In this document: positions 8,896 to 18,187 of the stretch, piece after piece | Layout: the number at the start of each line of letters is the position of its first letter | Position numbering within the stretch: position 1 is the first letter of the stretch | The notes under the pieces: generated by a model | Seen by the model: the letters and a program-made list of their open reading frames with translations, nothing else | Told to the model about the DNA's origin: nothing | Databases searched by the model: none | DNA from: Planococcus plakortidis | Lineage (GTDB): Bacteria > Bacillota > Bacilli > Bacillales_A > Planococcaceae | DNA length: 64,000 bases | Assembly: GCF_001687605.2 (NCBI RefSeq) | Contig: NZ_CP016539.2 | Location: 3,006,501-3,070,500 of the forward strand | Direction of reading: 5' to 3' | Program-made: the position numbers and the translations under genes

Positions 8896-10509
8896 TTGGC
8901 CCAAACAGATTACAAGGCTTTGCTTGCCAATCGAATGGAACGGGATTTTTCAAAATGGACTGCGCAAGGCACGCTGCAGGAGAGTGAAGTCTATCGGTTC
9001 TTGCACACGATGAAAGGGACGGCGGGGACGATCGGCATGGCCGAACTGTCCGATTTTTGTGCCGTGCAGCTGGACTCTTTTTCGGAACATAGCACGACCC
9101 CGCTTTCAACCGCCTCCTTAAAAGAGCTCATCGCTTCATTCCGCTATTATTTTGCAGCTGAAGAGGCTGTAAAAGAAGAAACAGCGGAGCTGGAAACTTC
9201 AGCAAACGATCCGATAAACGAAGAAGCCCTCGTATTGGTCATCGATCCCGATGCGGAATACGCCGCAAAGATCAAAGAGACATTGGAAGCGAGAAGCATT
9301 CCCGCAGTCATAGCGCTCGATGGCCAAAAAGGCATGGAATTATTTTATACATTGCATCCCCAGATGGTGCTAGTGGAAGCGAAGCTGCCGGATACGGATG
9401 GGTTCCATCTGGCCGAACGAATCGCCGAAGCCGGCCGGGACCGCCATTTGCCAGTCGCCATCATGAGGGAAGGCGGCCAGATTGATGACCACATCCGTGC
9501 CATGGAAGCCGGCGCCACTGATTTCCTGGCTAAGCCGCTGAATATGGCGTTTTTCCTCCCTTATCTCGCCAATCGCCTGCGCAGCCAGGAATTCGTGCTC
9601 CAAGCGGTGCGGGTGGACAAAATGACGGGAGCGGGCAATCGCCAATCATTCGATCATGCCCTATCGCAAATGGCGAACCTTGCAGAACGAACCGGCAAGC
9701 CCTTCACGCTGGCCTTGCTCGATCTCGACCATTTCAAGAAAATCAATGACAGTTACGGGCATCCGGCAGGAGATGAAGTGCTGCGTTCGTTCAGCCAGCT
9801 CATCCTGAACCGGAAACGTGAATCGGACCAATTCTTCCGCTACGGCGGAGAGGAATTCGCCTTGATCCTTCCCGATACCAGGGCAGCAGAAGCGGATGCA
9901 TTCATCGATCGCCTGCGCCAGGCGCTGGCTGAAACGGAATTCACCGTCAATGGCCATGTGCCGGTCCGTTTAACGTTCTCTGCAGGGCTCAGCGAATACC
10001 AGCTCGCGCAGGAAACGATCGTCAGCAAAGCCGACCAAGCCCTGTATCTGGCCAAGCGGAACGGCCGCAACCAGACGAGAGTATATGAAGCTGCAGGTCA
10101 TGATGTAAAGCGCAAACTGAATATCGTCATTGTCGATGATGACTCGCTCGTGCGTAAATTGGTCGCCAAGCAATTTTCCAATTGGAAAACGGAGGACTTC
10201 GATATCCACATCGAGGAGTACCCAGACGGCCTTGCACTCGTCGATTCCGATTGGTATCGCCCGGATGAGCATTACATGATCTTGCTCGACGGCGTCATGC
10301 CGAAAATGGATGGGCTCGAAGTGCTGAGCCATGTGCGGTCGCAGTATCCACATGACAATATTCTTGTTTCCATGCTCACCTCCCGCAATAATGAATCGGA
10401 CATCGTTTTGGCCTTGAAGAGCGGAGCCGATGATTACATCGTCAAACCATTTTATGCACAGGAAGTCGTGGCCCGCGTCCAGCGGCTCACGAAGAGGATG
10501 TTCAAATGA
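8896..10509 (+). CDS. Diguanylate cyclase with HPt-REC-GGDEF-REC architecture
   Basis: The order is: HPt-like domain (about 1-95) with 'FLHTMKGTAGTIG', His37 being the likely phosphoacceptor; receiver 1 (about 98-215); GGDEF (about 230-395) with 'DLDHFKKINDSYGH' and an intact 'RYGGEEF' active loop; and receiver 2 (about 408-537) with 'VIVDDDS', 'ILLDGVMPKMDG' and 'YIVKPF'. In receiver 1 the phosphoacceptor position reads 'VLVEAKLPDTDG', with Glu instead of Asp. The protein should make c-di-GMP from GTP under phosphorelay control. The start is TTG after AAGGAAGGTGAAAG. It overlaps the next gene by 4 bases (ATGA), heading a four-gene operon. Confidence 0.9.
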   Translation: MAQTDYKALLANRMERDFSKWTAQGTLQESEVYRFLHTMKGTAGTIGMAELSDFCAVQLDSFSEHSTTPLSTASLKELIASFRYYFAAEEAVKEETAELETSANDPINEEALVLVIDPDAEYAAKIKETLEARSIPAVIALDGQKGMELFYTLHPQMVLVEAKLPDTDGFHLAERIAEAGRDRHLPVAIMREGGQIDDHIRAMEAGATDFLAKPLNMAFFLPYLANRLRSQEFVLQAVRVDKMTGAGNRQSFDHALSQMANLAERTGKPFTLALLDLDHFKKINDSYGHPAGDEVLRSFSQLILNRKRESDQFFRYGGEEFALILPDTRAAEADAFIDRLRQALAETEFTVNGHVPVRLTFSAGLSEYQLAQETIVSKADQALYLAKRNGRNQTRVYEAAGHDVKRKLNIVIVDDDSLVRKLVAKQFSNWKTEDFDIHIEEYPDGLALVDSDWYRPDEHYMILLDGVMPKMDGLEVLSHVRSQYPHDNILVSMLTSRNNESDIVLALKSGADDYIVKPFYAQEVVARVQRLTKRMFK

Positions 10510-11558
10510 ATTTATCGCATTTGTGGATCCTCATCGCCTCCCTGTTCATCGGCCAACTCGCTTTGTTATTGATCCTGGCCTGGCGCAAGCAGCAATCGAA
10601 TAAACGGGAAGCCGCGATCGGGCAGGAATACGATGCGCTAATCGAATCGTTCAGTTCCTATATGATGGATCCCGCAGACGATCGGTTCATCGCAGGACTG
10701 CAGGGTTCCCCTTACCGGCTGGCCGTGCTTGAACGCTTATTGAACCATTACGTATCCGTCACCAAAGCCGGTGCCGATTCTCCTGCTGTTTCTTATCTGT
10801 CGGAACAATTCCTTGCCAAACGCTACGCCAAGTTGCTGAAACACGGAAACTGGGCGATGCGCATGAATACCTTGTATTTCATCGAAGATTTTCGGGTGGC
10901 ATCGCTCGTGCCGCTGCTGAAGGAGAAATTAGCGAAGAGCTCCAAACTCGACCAGGAGACCCAGCAATTGATCCGCACGCTCGCTTCCTTGAATGAGACG
11001 GTAGCCATTTCAGCGCTTGCGAAATACCCCGATGCCCCGGCCCGCCTGTATATCGACGTTTTCAAGCGGCTGGATGAGCTGACGAAACTGGACGAGCTGG
11101 ATGCTGCCTTGAAAAATGAAACCGGCAACGAGACGCTGAAACATTCAGCCGTTTCCTATATCGGCATGGCCGGCATAACGCTATTTCTTCCGCGCATCGA
11201 AGAGGAATTGCAGAATCCTGACATGGAGATGCGCATCCAGGCATTGAAAGCGATCCTTCATCTGCAATACATGAATGCGCCAGGCGCCCTTGCCCCGTTT
11301 TTTCATTCTGCGGCCTGGCCGGAGCGCATGTTTGCCGCCCAGATTGCAGGCAAGCTGCAATTGTCACGCTATAAGGAAACACTCAGCGAATTGCTCGGGG
11401 ATCCGGTGTGGTGGGTCCGCTACTCATCAGCCGAGGCCTTGACGCAGTTTTCGGAAGGGGATATCGTGCTTGCCCATCTTGCGGAAAGCCACCCCGACCG
11501 CTATGCGCGCGATATGGCCAATCAATGGAAAACCGCTCTTTTAGGAAGTGAACAATAA
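10506..11558 (+). CDS. Membrane-anchored HEAT-repeat protein
   Basis: An N-terminal membrane helix (about 4-25) is followed by a basic cytosolic stretch and about 320 residues of helical repeats. HEAT-like units are visible in 'WAMRMNTLYFIEDFRVASLVPLLKEKL', 'AVSYIGMAGITLFLPRIEEEL', 'EMRIQALKAILHLQ' and 'WWVRYSSAEALTQF'. Such repeats act as protein-binding scaffolds. Start and stop overlap both neighbours (4 bases and 1 base), so it is translationally coupled between a diguanylate cyclase and a glycosyltransferase. A scaffold or regulatory subunit of the transferase is likely. Confidence 0.75.
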   Translation: MNLSHLWILIASLFIGQLALLLILAWRKQQSNKREAAIGQEYDALIESFSSYMMDPADDRFIAGLQGSPYRLAVLERLLNHYVSVTKAGADSPAVSYLSEQFLAKRYAKLLKHGNWAMRMNTLYFIEDFRVASLVPLLKEKLAKSSKLDQETQQLIRTLASLNETVAISALAKYPDAPARLYIDVFKRLDELTKLDELDAALKNETGNETLKHSAVSYIGMAGITLFLPRIEEELQNPDMEMRIQALKAILHLQYMNAPGALAPFFHSAAWPERMFAAQIAGKLQLSRYKETLSELLGDPVWWVRYSSAEALTQFSEGDIVLAHLAESHPDRYARDMANQWKTALLGSEQ

Positions 11559-12955
11559 TGCAGGAACTAGCGCTGATTCTATCTTATATCGTTATCGCCT
11601 ATATGCTGTTTTCCAGCTTGAGCTACCTCGGGCTCTTTGCGCTCGCCTACGGGAAAGTCAAAAAAGAGAACAAACTCGACAAGCGCGAGTCGACAGAAGA
11701 TTTCCTGAGAAACCAATCTACTTATCCGGTATCGATCCTCGTGCCTGCCTATAACGAAGAAGTCGGCGTCGTCAGCACGGTGCGTTCGCTATTGGCGCTT
11801 GAATATCCCGAAAAGGAGATCATCGTCATCGACGACGGATCGAAAGACAGCACCTCGCTGCGCATGATCGACGAATTCAAGATGAAGGAAATCCCGTTCG
11901 CCGTCCGCACACACATCGAAACCGCGGAAATCGAGGCCATTTATCAATCCTCGATCTTCCCTTATATCCGCCTCATCAAAAAAGCGAACGGCGGCAAGGC
12001 CGATGCCTTGAATGCCGGGATCAACCTGTCGTCGTTCCCTTATTTCTGCGCCATTGACGGCGATTCCATTTTGGAAAACGACGGGCTCTTGAAATGCATG
12101 AAGCCCATCATCGAATCGGACGGGCAAATCATCGTCACTGGCGGATCGGTCCGGATCGCCAACGGCTCGACCATTTCGAGAAGCAAAGTGGAACTGATCG
12201 GCCTGCCGAAAAGCCCGATCGTCCTCATGCAGATCATCGAGTATTTCCGCGCCTTCCTGATCGGTCGCCTGGCATTAAGCCATTTGAATATTTTGCTGAT
12301 CGTCTCGGGCGCTTTCGGCGTCTTCAATAAAGAACGCGTCATCCAAGCGGGGGGATACAATAAGAACACGGTCGGCGAGGATATGGAATTGGTCGTCCGG
12401 CTGCACCGTTTGCTGCGGGAAGAAAAATCCAAGCAGCGCATTGAATACATTCCGGATCCTGTCTGCTGGACGGAAGCGCCCGAATCGCTGGAAGTGCTCA
12501 GGTCCCAGCGGATTCGCTGGCAGCGCGGGCTGCTGGAAACTTTGTGGAATCACAGAAAAATGATGCTCAACCCGAAATACGGCTCGATCGGTTTGTTTTC
12601 CATGCCTTATTTCCTGTTCATCGAACTGCTCGGTGCCGTGTTCGAGTTCATCGGCTATTTCATCATTTTCGGCGGCTTTTTCTTCTCATTGGTCGACCCG
12701 CAAGTCGCCGGCGTCATGTTCCTGGTGACGGTGTTCTACGGGTCGCTCATTTCGGCACTCGCCGTATTATTGGAAGAATTGACGCTCCACAAATACCCGA
12801 AAGTTTCCCATTTGATGCGCCTGTATTTCTGGGCATTGACCGAGGCCTTCTGGTACCGCCCGCTTATGGTACTGTGGCGAGTCAAGGGGATCATCGCCAC
12901 TTTCCAAAAGAAAGCGCATTGGGGCGATATGAAACGCAAAGGGATTTCGACTTAA
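11558..12955 (+). CDS. Processive family 2 glycosyltransferase (polysaccharide synthase)
   Basis: An N-terminal helix (about 5-30) precedes a GT-A catalytic domain. The motifs are 'VSILVPAYNEE', 'VIDDGSKDST', 'KANGGKADALNAGIN', the DxD-type 'CAIDGDSIL', the acidic 'VGEDMELVVRLHR' and the processivity motif QRIRW in 'SQRIRWQRG'. Several membrane helices follow (about 345-370, 375-400 and 415-435). The layout matches BcsA/PgaC/HasA-like synthases that polymerise and export beta-linked polysaccharides. No PilZ domain is seen, so c-di-GMP control may be indirect or through the riboswitch gene. The sugar is not predictable. Confidence 0.88.
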   Translation: MQELALILSYIVIAYMLFSSLSYLGLFALAYGKVKKENKLDKRESTEDFLRNQSTYPVSILVPAYNEEVGVVSTVRSLLALEYPEKEIIVIDDGSKDSTSLRMIDEFKMKEIPFAVRTHIETAEIEAIYQSSIFPYIRLIKKANGGKADALNAGINLSSFPYFCAIDGDSILENDGLLKCMKPIIESDGQIIVTGGSVRIANGSTISRSKVELIGLPKSPIVLMQIIEYFRAFLIGRLALSHLNILLIVSGAFGVFNKERVIQAGGYNKNTVGEDMELVVRLHRLLREEKSKQRIEYIPDPVCWTEAPESLEVLRSQRIRWQRGLLETLWNHRKMMLNPKYGSIGLFSMPYFLFIELLGAVFEFIGYFIIFGGFFFSLVDPQVAGVMFLVTVFYGSLISALAVLLEELTLHKYPKVSHLMRLYFWALTEAFWYRPLMVLWRVKGIIATFQKKAHWGDMKRKGIST

Positions 12956-12972
12956 CAGCAAGGAGGATACTG

Positions 12973-13329
12973 ATGAAGAAAATATTGGTCGCAGATGATG
13001 AAGACATTTTGCGCATCTTGATCGCAGATACTTTGGAAGACAATTTCCTGATCGAAGAAGCCGAAGACGGCAAAGAGGCCCTGGAGAAGATCCGGGCCAA
13101 TGACTACGATTTGGTCGTGCTCGATTATATGATGCCGTACCTCACCGGCATGGAAGTGCTCGAGGAAGTCCGGAAAGACCTGAACGACACGAAAGTGCTG
13201 ATGCTGACCGCGAAGGCACAGGATGCGGACCGCGAGAAAGCCATCCTGAACGGGGCGGATTATTTCATGTCCAAGCCGTTCAGCCCGATGGAACTCTTGG
13301 CGCTTGTGGAAGATATTTTGGTGTCCTAG
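12973..13329 (+). CDS. Stand-alone CheY-like receiver protein
   Basis: The 118 residues are only a receiver domain: 'ILVADDEDILR' (acidic pair), 'LVVLDYMMPYLTG' with the phosphoacceptor Asp near 53, 'MLTAKAQ' and 'YFMSKPFSP' with the conserved Lys. AAGGAGGATACTG precedes the ATG, and the gap from the glycosyltransferase is 17 bases. It could shuttle phosphate between the hybrid kinase that follows convergently and the HPt domain of the diguanylate cyclase. This link is inference. Confidence 0.88.
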   Translation: MKKILVADDEDILRILIADTLEDNFLIEEAEDGKEALEKIRANDYDLVVLDYMMPYLTGMEVLEEVRKDLNDTKVLMLTAKAQDADREKAILNGADYFMSKPFSPMELLALVEDILVS

Positions 13330-13358
13330 AAAAACAAAGCCGCTCTAAAAGAAACGGT

Positions 13359-13432
13359 TGATGTCCATTACGACGGACGCGCTCTAGCCCACAGGATGTG
13401 GGTCATGCAGCTGGATTCACCGTCTCCATTCC
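13359..13432. repeat. Possible degenerate dispersed intergenic repeat
   Basis: The stretch with TGATGTCCATTACGACGGAC, a CCCACA-GGA-TGTGGG hairpin and TTCACCGTC resembles, from memory, the dispersed GC-rich intergenic repeats common in Bacillaceae/Planococcaceae. Only one copy is in the window, so this cannot be tested here. It lies between a receiver gene and a bidirectional terminator. Confidence 0.25.
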
Positions 13433-13443
13433 CATCAGTTACT

Positions 13444-13494
13444 AATAAAAATAGCCGAAGAAAAAGAATATCTTTTTCTTCGGCTATTTTTATT
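13444..13494. terminator. Bidirectional terminator between EPS operon and hybrid kinase
   Basis: A long perfect stem of AATAAAAATAGCCGAAGAAA with its complement has U-rich flanks on both strands. It ends the plus-strand operon and the convergent kinase gene. Confidence 0.9.
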
Positions 13495-13535
13495 TTGTTA
13501 TAGGATTGGTCAATTTTTCAGTCGTTTGCTCTTTC

Positions 13536-16400
13536 TCAGCTTTCCGGCTCGTCATCCAGGCCGTATGTGGCGTAGAAGATGACGCCGTTCTGCTCCTGCC
13601 CGTTCTGCAAGCCTTTCATCACTTTCGATAAATTCACCGGGGCGTATGGTTTGGTCAAGTAGTGGTTGATCTTGCTGATCTTGTTGGCGTCCACTGATGG
13701 GTCGAGTGCGGAAGAAATGACGATTGGGATATTCTCTGTCGCCGGGTCTTCCTTCATCATATCGACCAAATCCCAGCCGCTCAATTCCTCACCGAGCATG
13801 ATGTCGACGACCGCCCCGACCAAAGGCGTGCGCTTCGCTTCTTTGAAGGCTTCTTTCGGCGAGGTGTGGTAAATCACTTTAAAACCGTTGAGCTTCAGCT
13901 CTTCCGATAACAGCAACGCGAGGCTCATATCATCTTCCACGATCATCACCGGCGGGTTCTCCTCCGCACCTTCTTGTGCAGCATATTCCTGGATTCCGGA
14001 TATGAGCGGCAATTCAAAGTGGATGGTCGTGCCTTGTCCTTCCTGCGATTCAATCCAGATCTTGCCGTCGTGCTTGGCGATGATTTCCTGGCAGATCGCA
14101 AGGCCAAGCCCGGTGCCGCCGATTTTGCGGCGCGAACTATTGTCGATGCGCTGGAATTTGGAGAACAGCTTCGGTATGTCTTCAGCCGGGATGCCGATTC
14201 CTTCGTCCTGGATCGACACACGCAAATGGTTGGCATGGTTTTTCATGCAAATGGTCACGTTGCCGCCTTCTGGGGAAAACTTGATGGCATTGCCGACCAG
14301 GTTCATCAATACTTGCGCGAGGCGCTCCCGGTCGCCTTCCACTTTGACATCCGTTGCATCGTCCACCAAGACGATCGAATGCGCCGGCTGCGTCCTGAAT
14401 TTTTCCGCCGCTTCGATGACCAGTTCATTCATCGATAGCTTATCCATCCGGTACACCTGGTCCCCGGATTCCATCCGCTGCAGATCCAGGAAATCATTGA
14501 TCAAATTGGTCAGGCGCATCGCTTCTTTATAAATCGTCTTCAAATAACGCACTTGCTTGTCCGGTTTCAACTCTTTGTTGAGCAATAGCTCCGTGAAGCC
14601 GAGCACGCTCGACAGCGGCGTCCGCAGCTCGTGGCTGACGGTGCTGACCAGCTCGGATTTCATCTTGTCGACTTCGTGCTCTCTCGTGATGTCGCGGTGC
14701 ACGAAAATCGTCCCCGTCCGTTCCCCGTCGACAATGACCGGTGTGCTATAGACATCGATGACCCGTTCATAAGGGGCGTTGACCGTATATTGGAAAGTTT
14801 TCGCATCGCCGTCGTTCTCACGGATGCACGCGTTAAGAAAATCGTTCATCGCTTCAGGCGATGCCGTTTGTTCAGACATTTTGCGGATCCACACATCTTG
14901 GGGGATGACGGCGTCGAGCGGCGCATTCCCGCAGCTCAGCATCGTGCACATGGTTTCATTGCGCTGCACCATGCTGCCATTTTTCGCGATGAACTGGATG
15001 CCTTCATTGATGTTATTGATGATGCGCTCATTCAATGTCCGTTCATGGATCGCCGCGTCGTATAATTGGATCCGGTCGATCGCCAGATGGACGCGCTTGA
15101 ACAGCCCGTCAATATCGGCTTGTTCTTCTTTCGAAAAGCCTCTTCCGACACGCGACAAGCCGACCAGCGCGATGCTTTCGTCTTGTTCGTTTTTTACGGA
15201 AGCGTATAAATCATGGATAAAGACCGGGCCGTCCGCGAAGCCTTTTTGCTCCACCGCTTCCCGTGTGACCGTAAAGGATTCATCTTCTTTCAAGCGGGTC
15301 AATAGATAAGGGATTTGCTGTTCCTGAAATTGCCTGAACATCTCTTCCGTGAAGCCTTTCAGCGCAAATTCACCGGAATCCGGCAACCACAAGGCCCCCG
15401 TATCGATCTCATACGTATCGGTAAAGTATTGGAGTGTCGCATTGATCAACTTTTGCTTATCCAAGGTAAATGACAAGACATGGTTCAAGTCGTTGAAGCG
15501 GATCAAGCGGTCTTTCGTTTGTTCGGTTTCTGCCAAGGCATCTTCCAGTTCGGCCTGTTTGTCCTGCAACTGGCCTTTATTCAAGAGAAGGGCCTGGTTT
15601 TGGGAAGTGAGGTCTTCCTGGTTTTCACGGATCGTGTTCATCATCCGTTGGAAAGTCTGGGACAATAAGCCGATTTCATCTTTCCGTTCGAGAGGGGTGT
15701 AGGATACTTGCTCGCCATTGCCGAACCCTTCGATCGATTCACGCATCCCTTCCAGCGGCTTGACGATATCATTCATCGCCCTGTAGATGATCAAGGCCGT
15801 GATGATGAACAGCAGGATGAACAATAAGATCAACATGAATGAAAAGTTCTCCGACTGCCTGATCATGTCTTCGTTCAATTGTTCCAAATCCGCTTCGGAC
15901 GCGGATTTGTATTCGTCGGCGAAAGCGACGAATTCATTCACTGTAGCATTGGTCCCGTCGTTCGACAGGTTCCTCAATGCCGCATAGTCGTCATTTTGTA
16001 CAGCAGCGATGGCTTGGGGAAATACTTGCGTTTCAAACGTCGTGATGAACCTTGCCAAATCGGAAATTTCCTCTTGTTCTTCCTCACTTATGGATAAGCC
16101 TTCCAACCTTTCAATGGCGCTCTTCAGAATTGCCAATTCGACATACGCCAGCCTTAACTCTTCCTGGTTCTGGAAAGCGTAATACCCCCTCGTGCGGAAA
16201 AAGAGCTGGTTCAAAGCTTCGGAAAGCCCCTGCAAGGTTTCTTGCTTTTCTGTAAGTTCGTCATATTCCGCCTGCCGCTCATCCTGCTGGCTGTCCATAT
16301 AAAAGTAAATCCCAGCAATCAGCAATGAACAAATAAGCAATGAAGACAATGTAAGCCGAAGATATTTGTGCCTGATGCCTTTCTCCGATGATTTATCCAT
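13536..16400 (-). CDS. Hybrid sensor histidine kinase with C-terminal receiver
   Basis: The order is: N-terminal membrane helix (about 12-32), a roughly 160-residue extracellular helical sensor, a second helix (about 185-205), HAMP and a coiled-coil stretch (about 207-300), a GAF-like domain (about 300-450), a PAS-like domain (about 455-575), HisKA with 'STVSHELRTPLSS', HATPase with 'NLVGNAIKFSPEGG', 'DEGIGIPAED' and 'GGTGLGLAICQ', and a receiver with 'VMIVEDDMS', 'GAVVDIMLGEELSG' and 'YLTKPYAP'. I chose the ATG after GTTGGGGTGGG (954 residues). An upstream ATG at 16433 has no ribosome site. It is convergent with the c-di-GMP/EPS operon and is its likely phosphodonor, by position. Confidence 0.9.
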   Translation of the reverse strand: MDKSSEKGIRHKYLRLTLSSLLICSLLIAGIYFYMDSQQDERQAEYDELTEKQETLQGLSEALNQLFFRTRGYYAFQNQEELRLAYVELAILKSAIERLEGLSISEEEQEEISDLARFITTFETQVFPQAIAAVQNDDYAALRNLSNDGTNATVNEFVAFADEYKSASEADLEQLNEDMIRQSENFSFMLILLFILLFIITALIIYRAMNDIVKPLEGMRESIEGFGNGEQVSYTPLERKDEIGLLSQTFQRMMNTIRENQEDLTSQNQALLLNKGQLQDKQAELEDALAETEQTKDRLIRFNDLNHVLSFTLDKQKLINATLQYFTDTYEIDTGALWLPDSGEFALKGFTEEMFRQFQEQQIPYLLTRLKEDESFTVTREAVEQKGFADGPVFIHDLYASVKNEQDESIALVGLSRVGRGFSKEEQADIDGLFKRVHLAIDRIQLYDAAIHERTLNERIINNINEGIQFIAKNGSMVQRNETMCTMLSCGNAPLDAVIPQDVWIRKMSEQTASPEAMNDFLNACIRENDGDAKTFQYTVNAPYERVIDVYSTPVIVDGERTGTIFVHRDITREHEVDKMKSELVSTVSHELRTPLSSVLGFTELLLNKELKPDKQVRYLKTIYKEAMRLTNLINDFLDLQRMESGDQVYRMDKLSMNELVIEAAEKFRTQPAHSIVLVDDATDVKVEGDRERLAQVLMNLVGNAIKFSPEGGNVTICMKNHANHLRVSIQDEGIGIPAEDIPKLFSKFQRIDNSSRRKIGGTGLGLAICQEIIAKHDGKIWIESQEGQGTTIHFELPLISGIQEYAAQEGAEENPPVMIVEDDMSLALLLSEELKLNGFKVIYHTSPKEAFKEAKRTPLVGAVVDIMLGEELSGWDLVDMMKEDPATENIPIVISSALDPSVDANKISKINHYLTKPYAPVNLSKVMKGLQNGQEQNGVIFYATYGLDDEPES

Positions 16401-16623
16401 TGCGCCCACCCCAACTTTTATAAGATTGATCATGCAATAAAAATTTCAAAATTTAACCTTCAATGTAAATTTTCTTCTCTTGTTATAGTATATGATTTTC
16501 CCGATTTATAGAATCTTTTTCCGCACTTTTTTCCCTTGCATTGCTCCATCAAGACGATAAAAAAGCTCGAAGCCACGAATGGCCCAAGCTTGATTGATTT
16601 CCCCCCAGAAACGGCGGCCGCCC

Positions 16624-18060
16624 CTATAGGATCGGCGACACCAGTTTCGCGATATCCTGTTTCGCTTTCTCGAACCAATGCTGTTTCCTGAAATCCTCTT
16701 CGGTCAATTCCGCCGAGAGCTTGCGGTCCTGCAGGAACAGGCCCGCCATTTCCTGTGCCGACTGCGCATCGTAGACGAAAGCATTCAATTCGAAGTTCAA
16801 AGCGAAACTGCGCACGTCCATATTGGCCGACCCGACCGAGAACGCCTGTCCGTCAACGACAAGTGTTTTGGCATGGAGAAACCCGTTCTTGTAGCTATAG
16901 ACTTTGACGCCGTCTTCGAGCAGTTCCCGGGCAAAAGATAGCGTGGCGGAATGGACGAAGAGATGGTCCGCCAAATGCGGAATCATCAGCTGCACGTCCA
17001 CCCCGCCGAGCGCCGCTGTCCTTAGCGCATCCATGATGGACTTATCCGGAAGGAAATAAGGCGTCTGCAAATAAATCGATTCGCGCGCGTGATGGATCAT
17101 CTTCAAATAACCGTTCTTGATGTCTTCATGCGTTTCCAAAGGCCCGCTTGCCACCATTTGCAGCGGGGCGCCAGATCGTTGCTCGGTTTTCGGGAAATAG
17201 GTTTCCGCATACTTCATCGGATATTTTTCAGCAGCCTGGTTCCAATCGATGAAAAAGCGGTTTTGCAAAGAATGCACCGCTTCTCCCGTTATGCGCAGAT
17301 GCGTATCGCGCCAATAGCCGAACTCTTCTTTCTTGCCGATGTATTCATCGCCGACGTTAAAGCCGCCTGTATAGCCGATACGTCCGTCGATGACCGCCAA
17401 TTTTCGGTGATTTCGGTGATTGAGACGCGGATTGATGCTTGTCAGCATAGCCGGCAAAAACGCGGCTGACTTGCCTCCTGCCCCGTGGAACGCATCAAAG
17501 AAATGCTTCGGCAGGCTGCTCGAACCCAAGTCGTCATACAGGAACAGCACCTTTACGCCTTGGTCCGCTTTTTCAGTCAGCAGCGACATGAGTTCCCGCC
17601 CCAGGGCGTCGTCATTGAGGATGAAATACTGCAGGTGAATATGCTTTTCGGCAGCGCGGATATCCGCGAACAAAGCATTGAATTTCCGTTTTCCGTCGTT
17701 GAAGATCTGAATATCGGAAGCCATCGATAAGGGGGCATCGGTCCGCGCGGCATTCATCTGGACAATATCCATCCATTTCTCCTCCAGTGCGGGCGGCTGG
17801 AAGCTTCCTGATTTCATCTCCGATAGCTGCCGGTCCTTCCAATCCATGAAATCACGGTTCTCATAAGCAATCGGACGATTCAGCCGGCTGCGCCTCAAAG
17901 GTTTCCCGAACAGCCAGTACAGCACGAAGCCGAGAATCGGGATAAAGAACAGGACCAGAATCCATGCCCATGCCGAAGAAGCCGTTTTCCGTTCAAAGAA
18001 AAGAATGAAAAACGCCAAGACCAAATTGATGAAAATGAAAATATTGCTTATCGTGCTCAA
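16624..18060 (-). CDS. cls: Cardiolipin synthase
   Basis: The enzyme condenses two phosphatidylglycerols to cardiolipin at the membrane. Two N-terminal helices (about 4-22 and 32-50, PLDc_N) precede two phospholipase D motifs: 'HRNHRKLAVIDGRIGYTGG' near residue 215 and 'HAKTLVVDGQAFSVGSANMD' near 395. The 478-residue length is normal. The listed TTG start lies 25 bases from the only good ribosome site, GGAGGGATTGGC. That site is correctly placed for an in-frame ATT codon at 18075 that would add ISFEW, so a rare ATT start is possible. The stretch 16434-16623 holds no supported gene. Confidence 0.93.
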   Translation of the reverse strand: MSTISNIFIFINLVLAFFILFFERKTASSAWAWILVLFFIPILGFVLYWLFGKPLRRSRLNRPIAYENRDFMDWKDRQLSEMKSGSFQPPALEEKWMDIVQMNAARTDAPLSMASDIQIFNDGKRKFNALFADIRAAEKHIHLQYFILNDDALGRELMSLLTEKADQGVKVLFLYDDLGSSSLPKHFFDAFHGAGGKSAAFLPAMLTSINPRLNHRNHRKLAVIDGRIGYTGGFNVGDEYIGKKEEFGYWRDTHLRITGEAVHSLQNRFFIDWNQAAEKYPMKYAETYFPKTEQRSGAPLQMVASGPLETHEDIKNGYLKMIHHARESIYLQTPYFLPDKSIMDALRTAALGGVDVQLMIPHLADHLFVHSATLSFARELLEDGVKVYSYKNGFLHAKTLVVDGQAFSVGSANMDVRSFALNFELNAFVYDAQSAQEMAGLFLQDRKLSAELTEEDFRKQHWFEKAKQDIAKLVSPIL

Positions 18061-18187
18061 CCATTCAAACGAAATGCCAATCCCTCCTCACGCTTCGACG
18101 TGCCTTGATTCATCGCTTAAGAAAGCTTATCTCTTTGTATTCCCCACTGGCCTATGCCTTTAACGCCCCGCAACCGGAAAAAATGAA

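Noticed and set aside
12544-13329. Long 261-codon open frame covering the end of the glycosyltransferase and the receiver gene
   Set aside because: Only the last 118 codons are protein-like (CheY receiver) and have a ribosome site. The first half is a shadow of the glycosyltransferase.
13359-13432. Second c-di-GMP riboswitch suggested by GGACGC
   Set aside because: The following AAAGCC core and both arms are missing; more likely a degenerate dispersed repeat.
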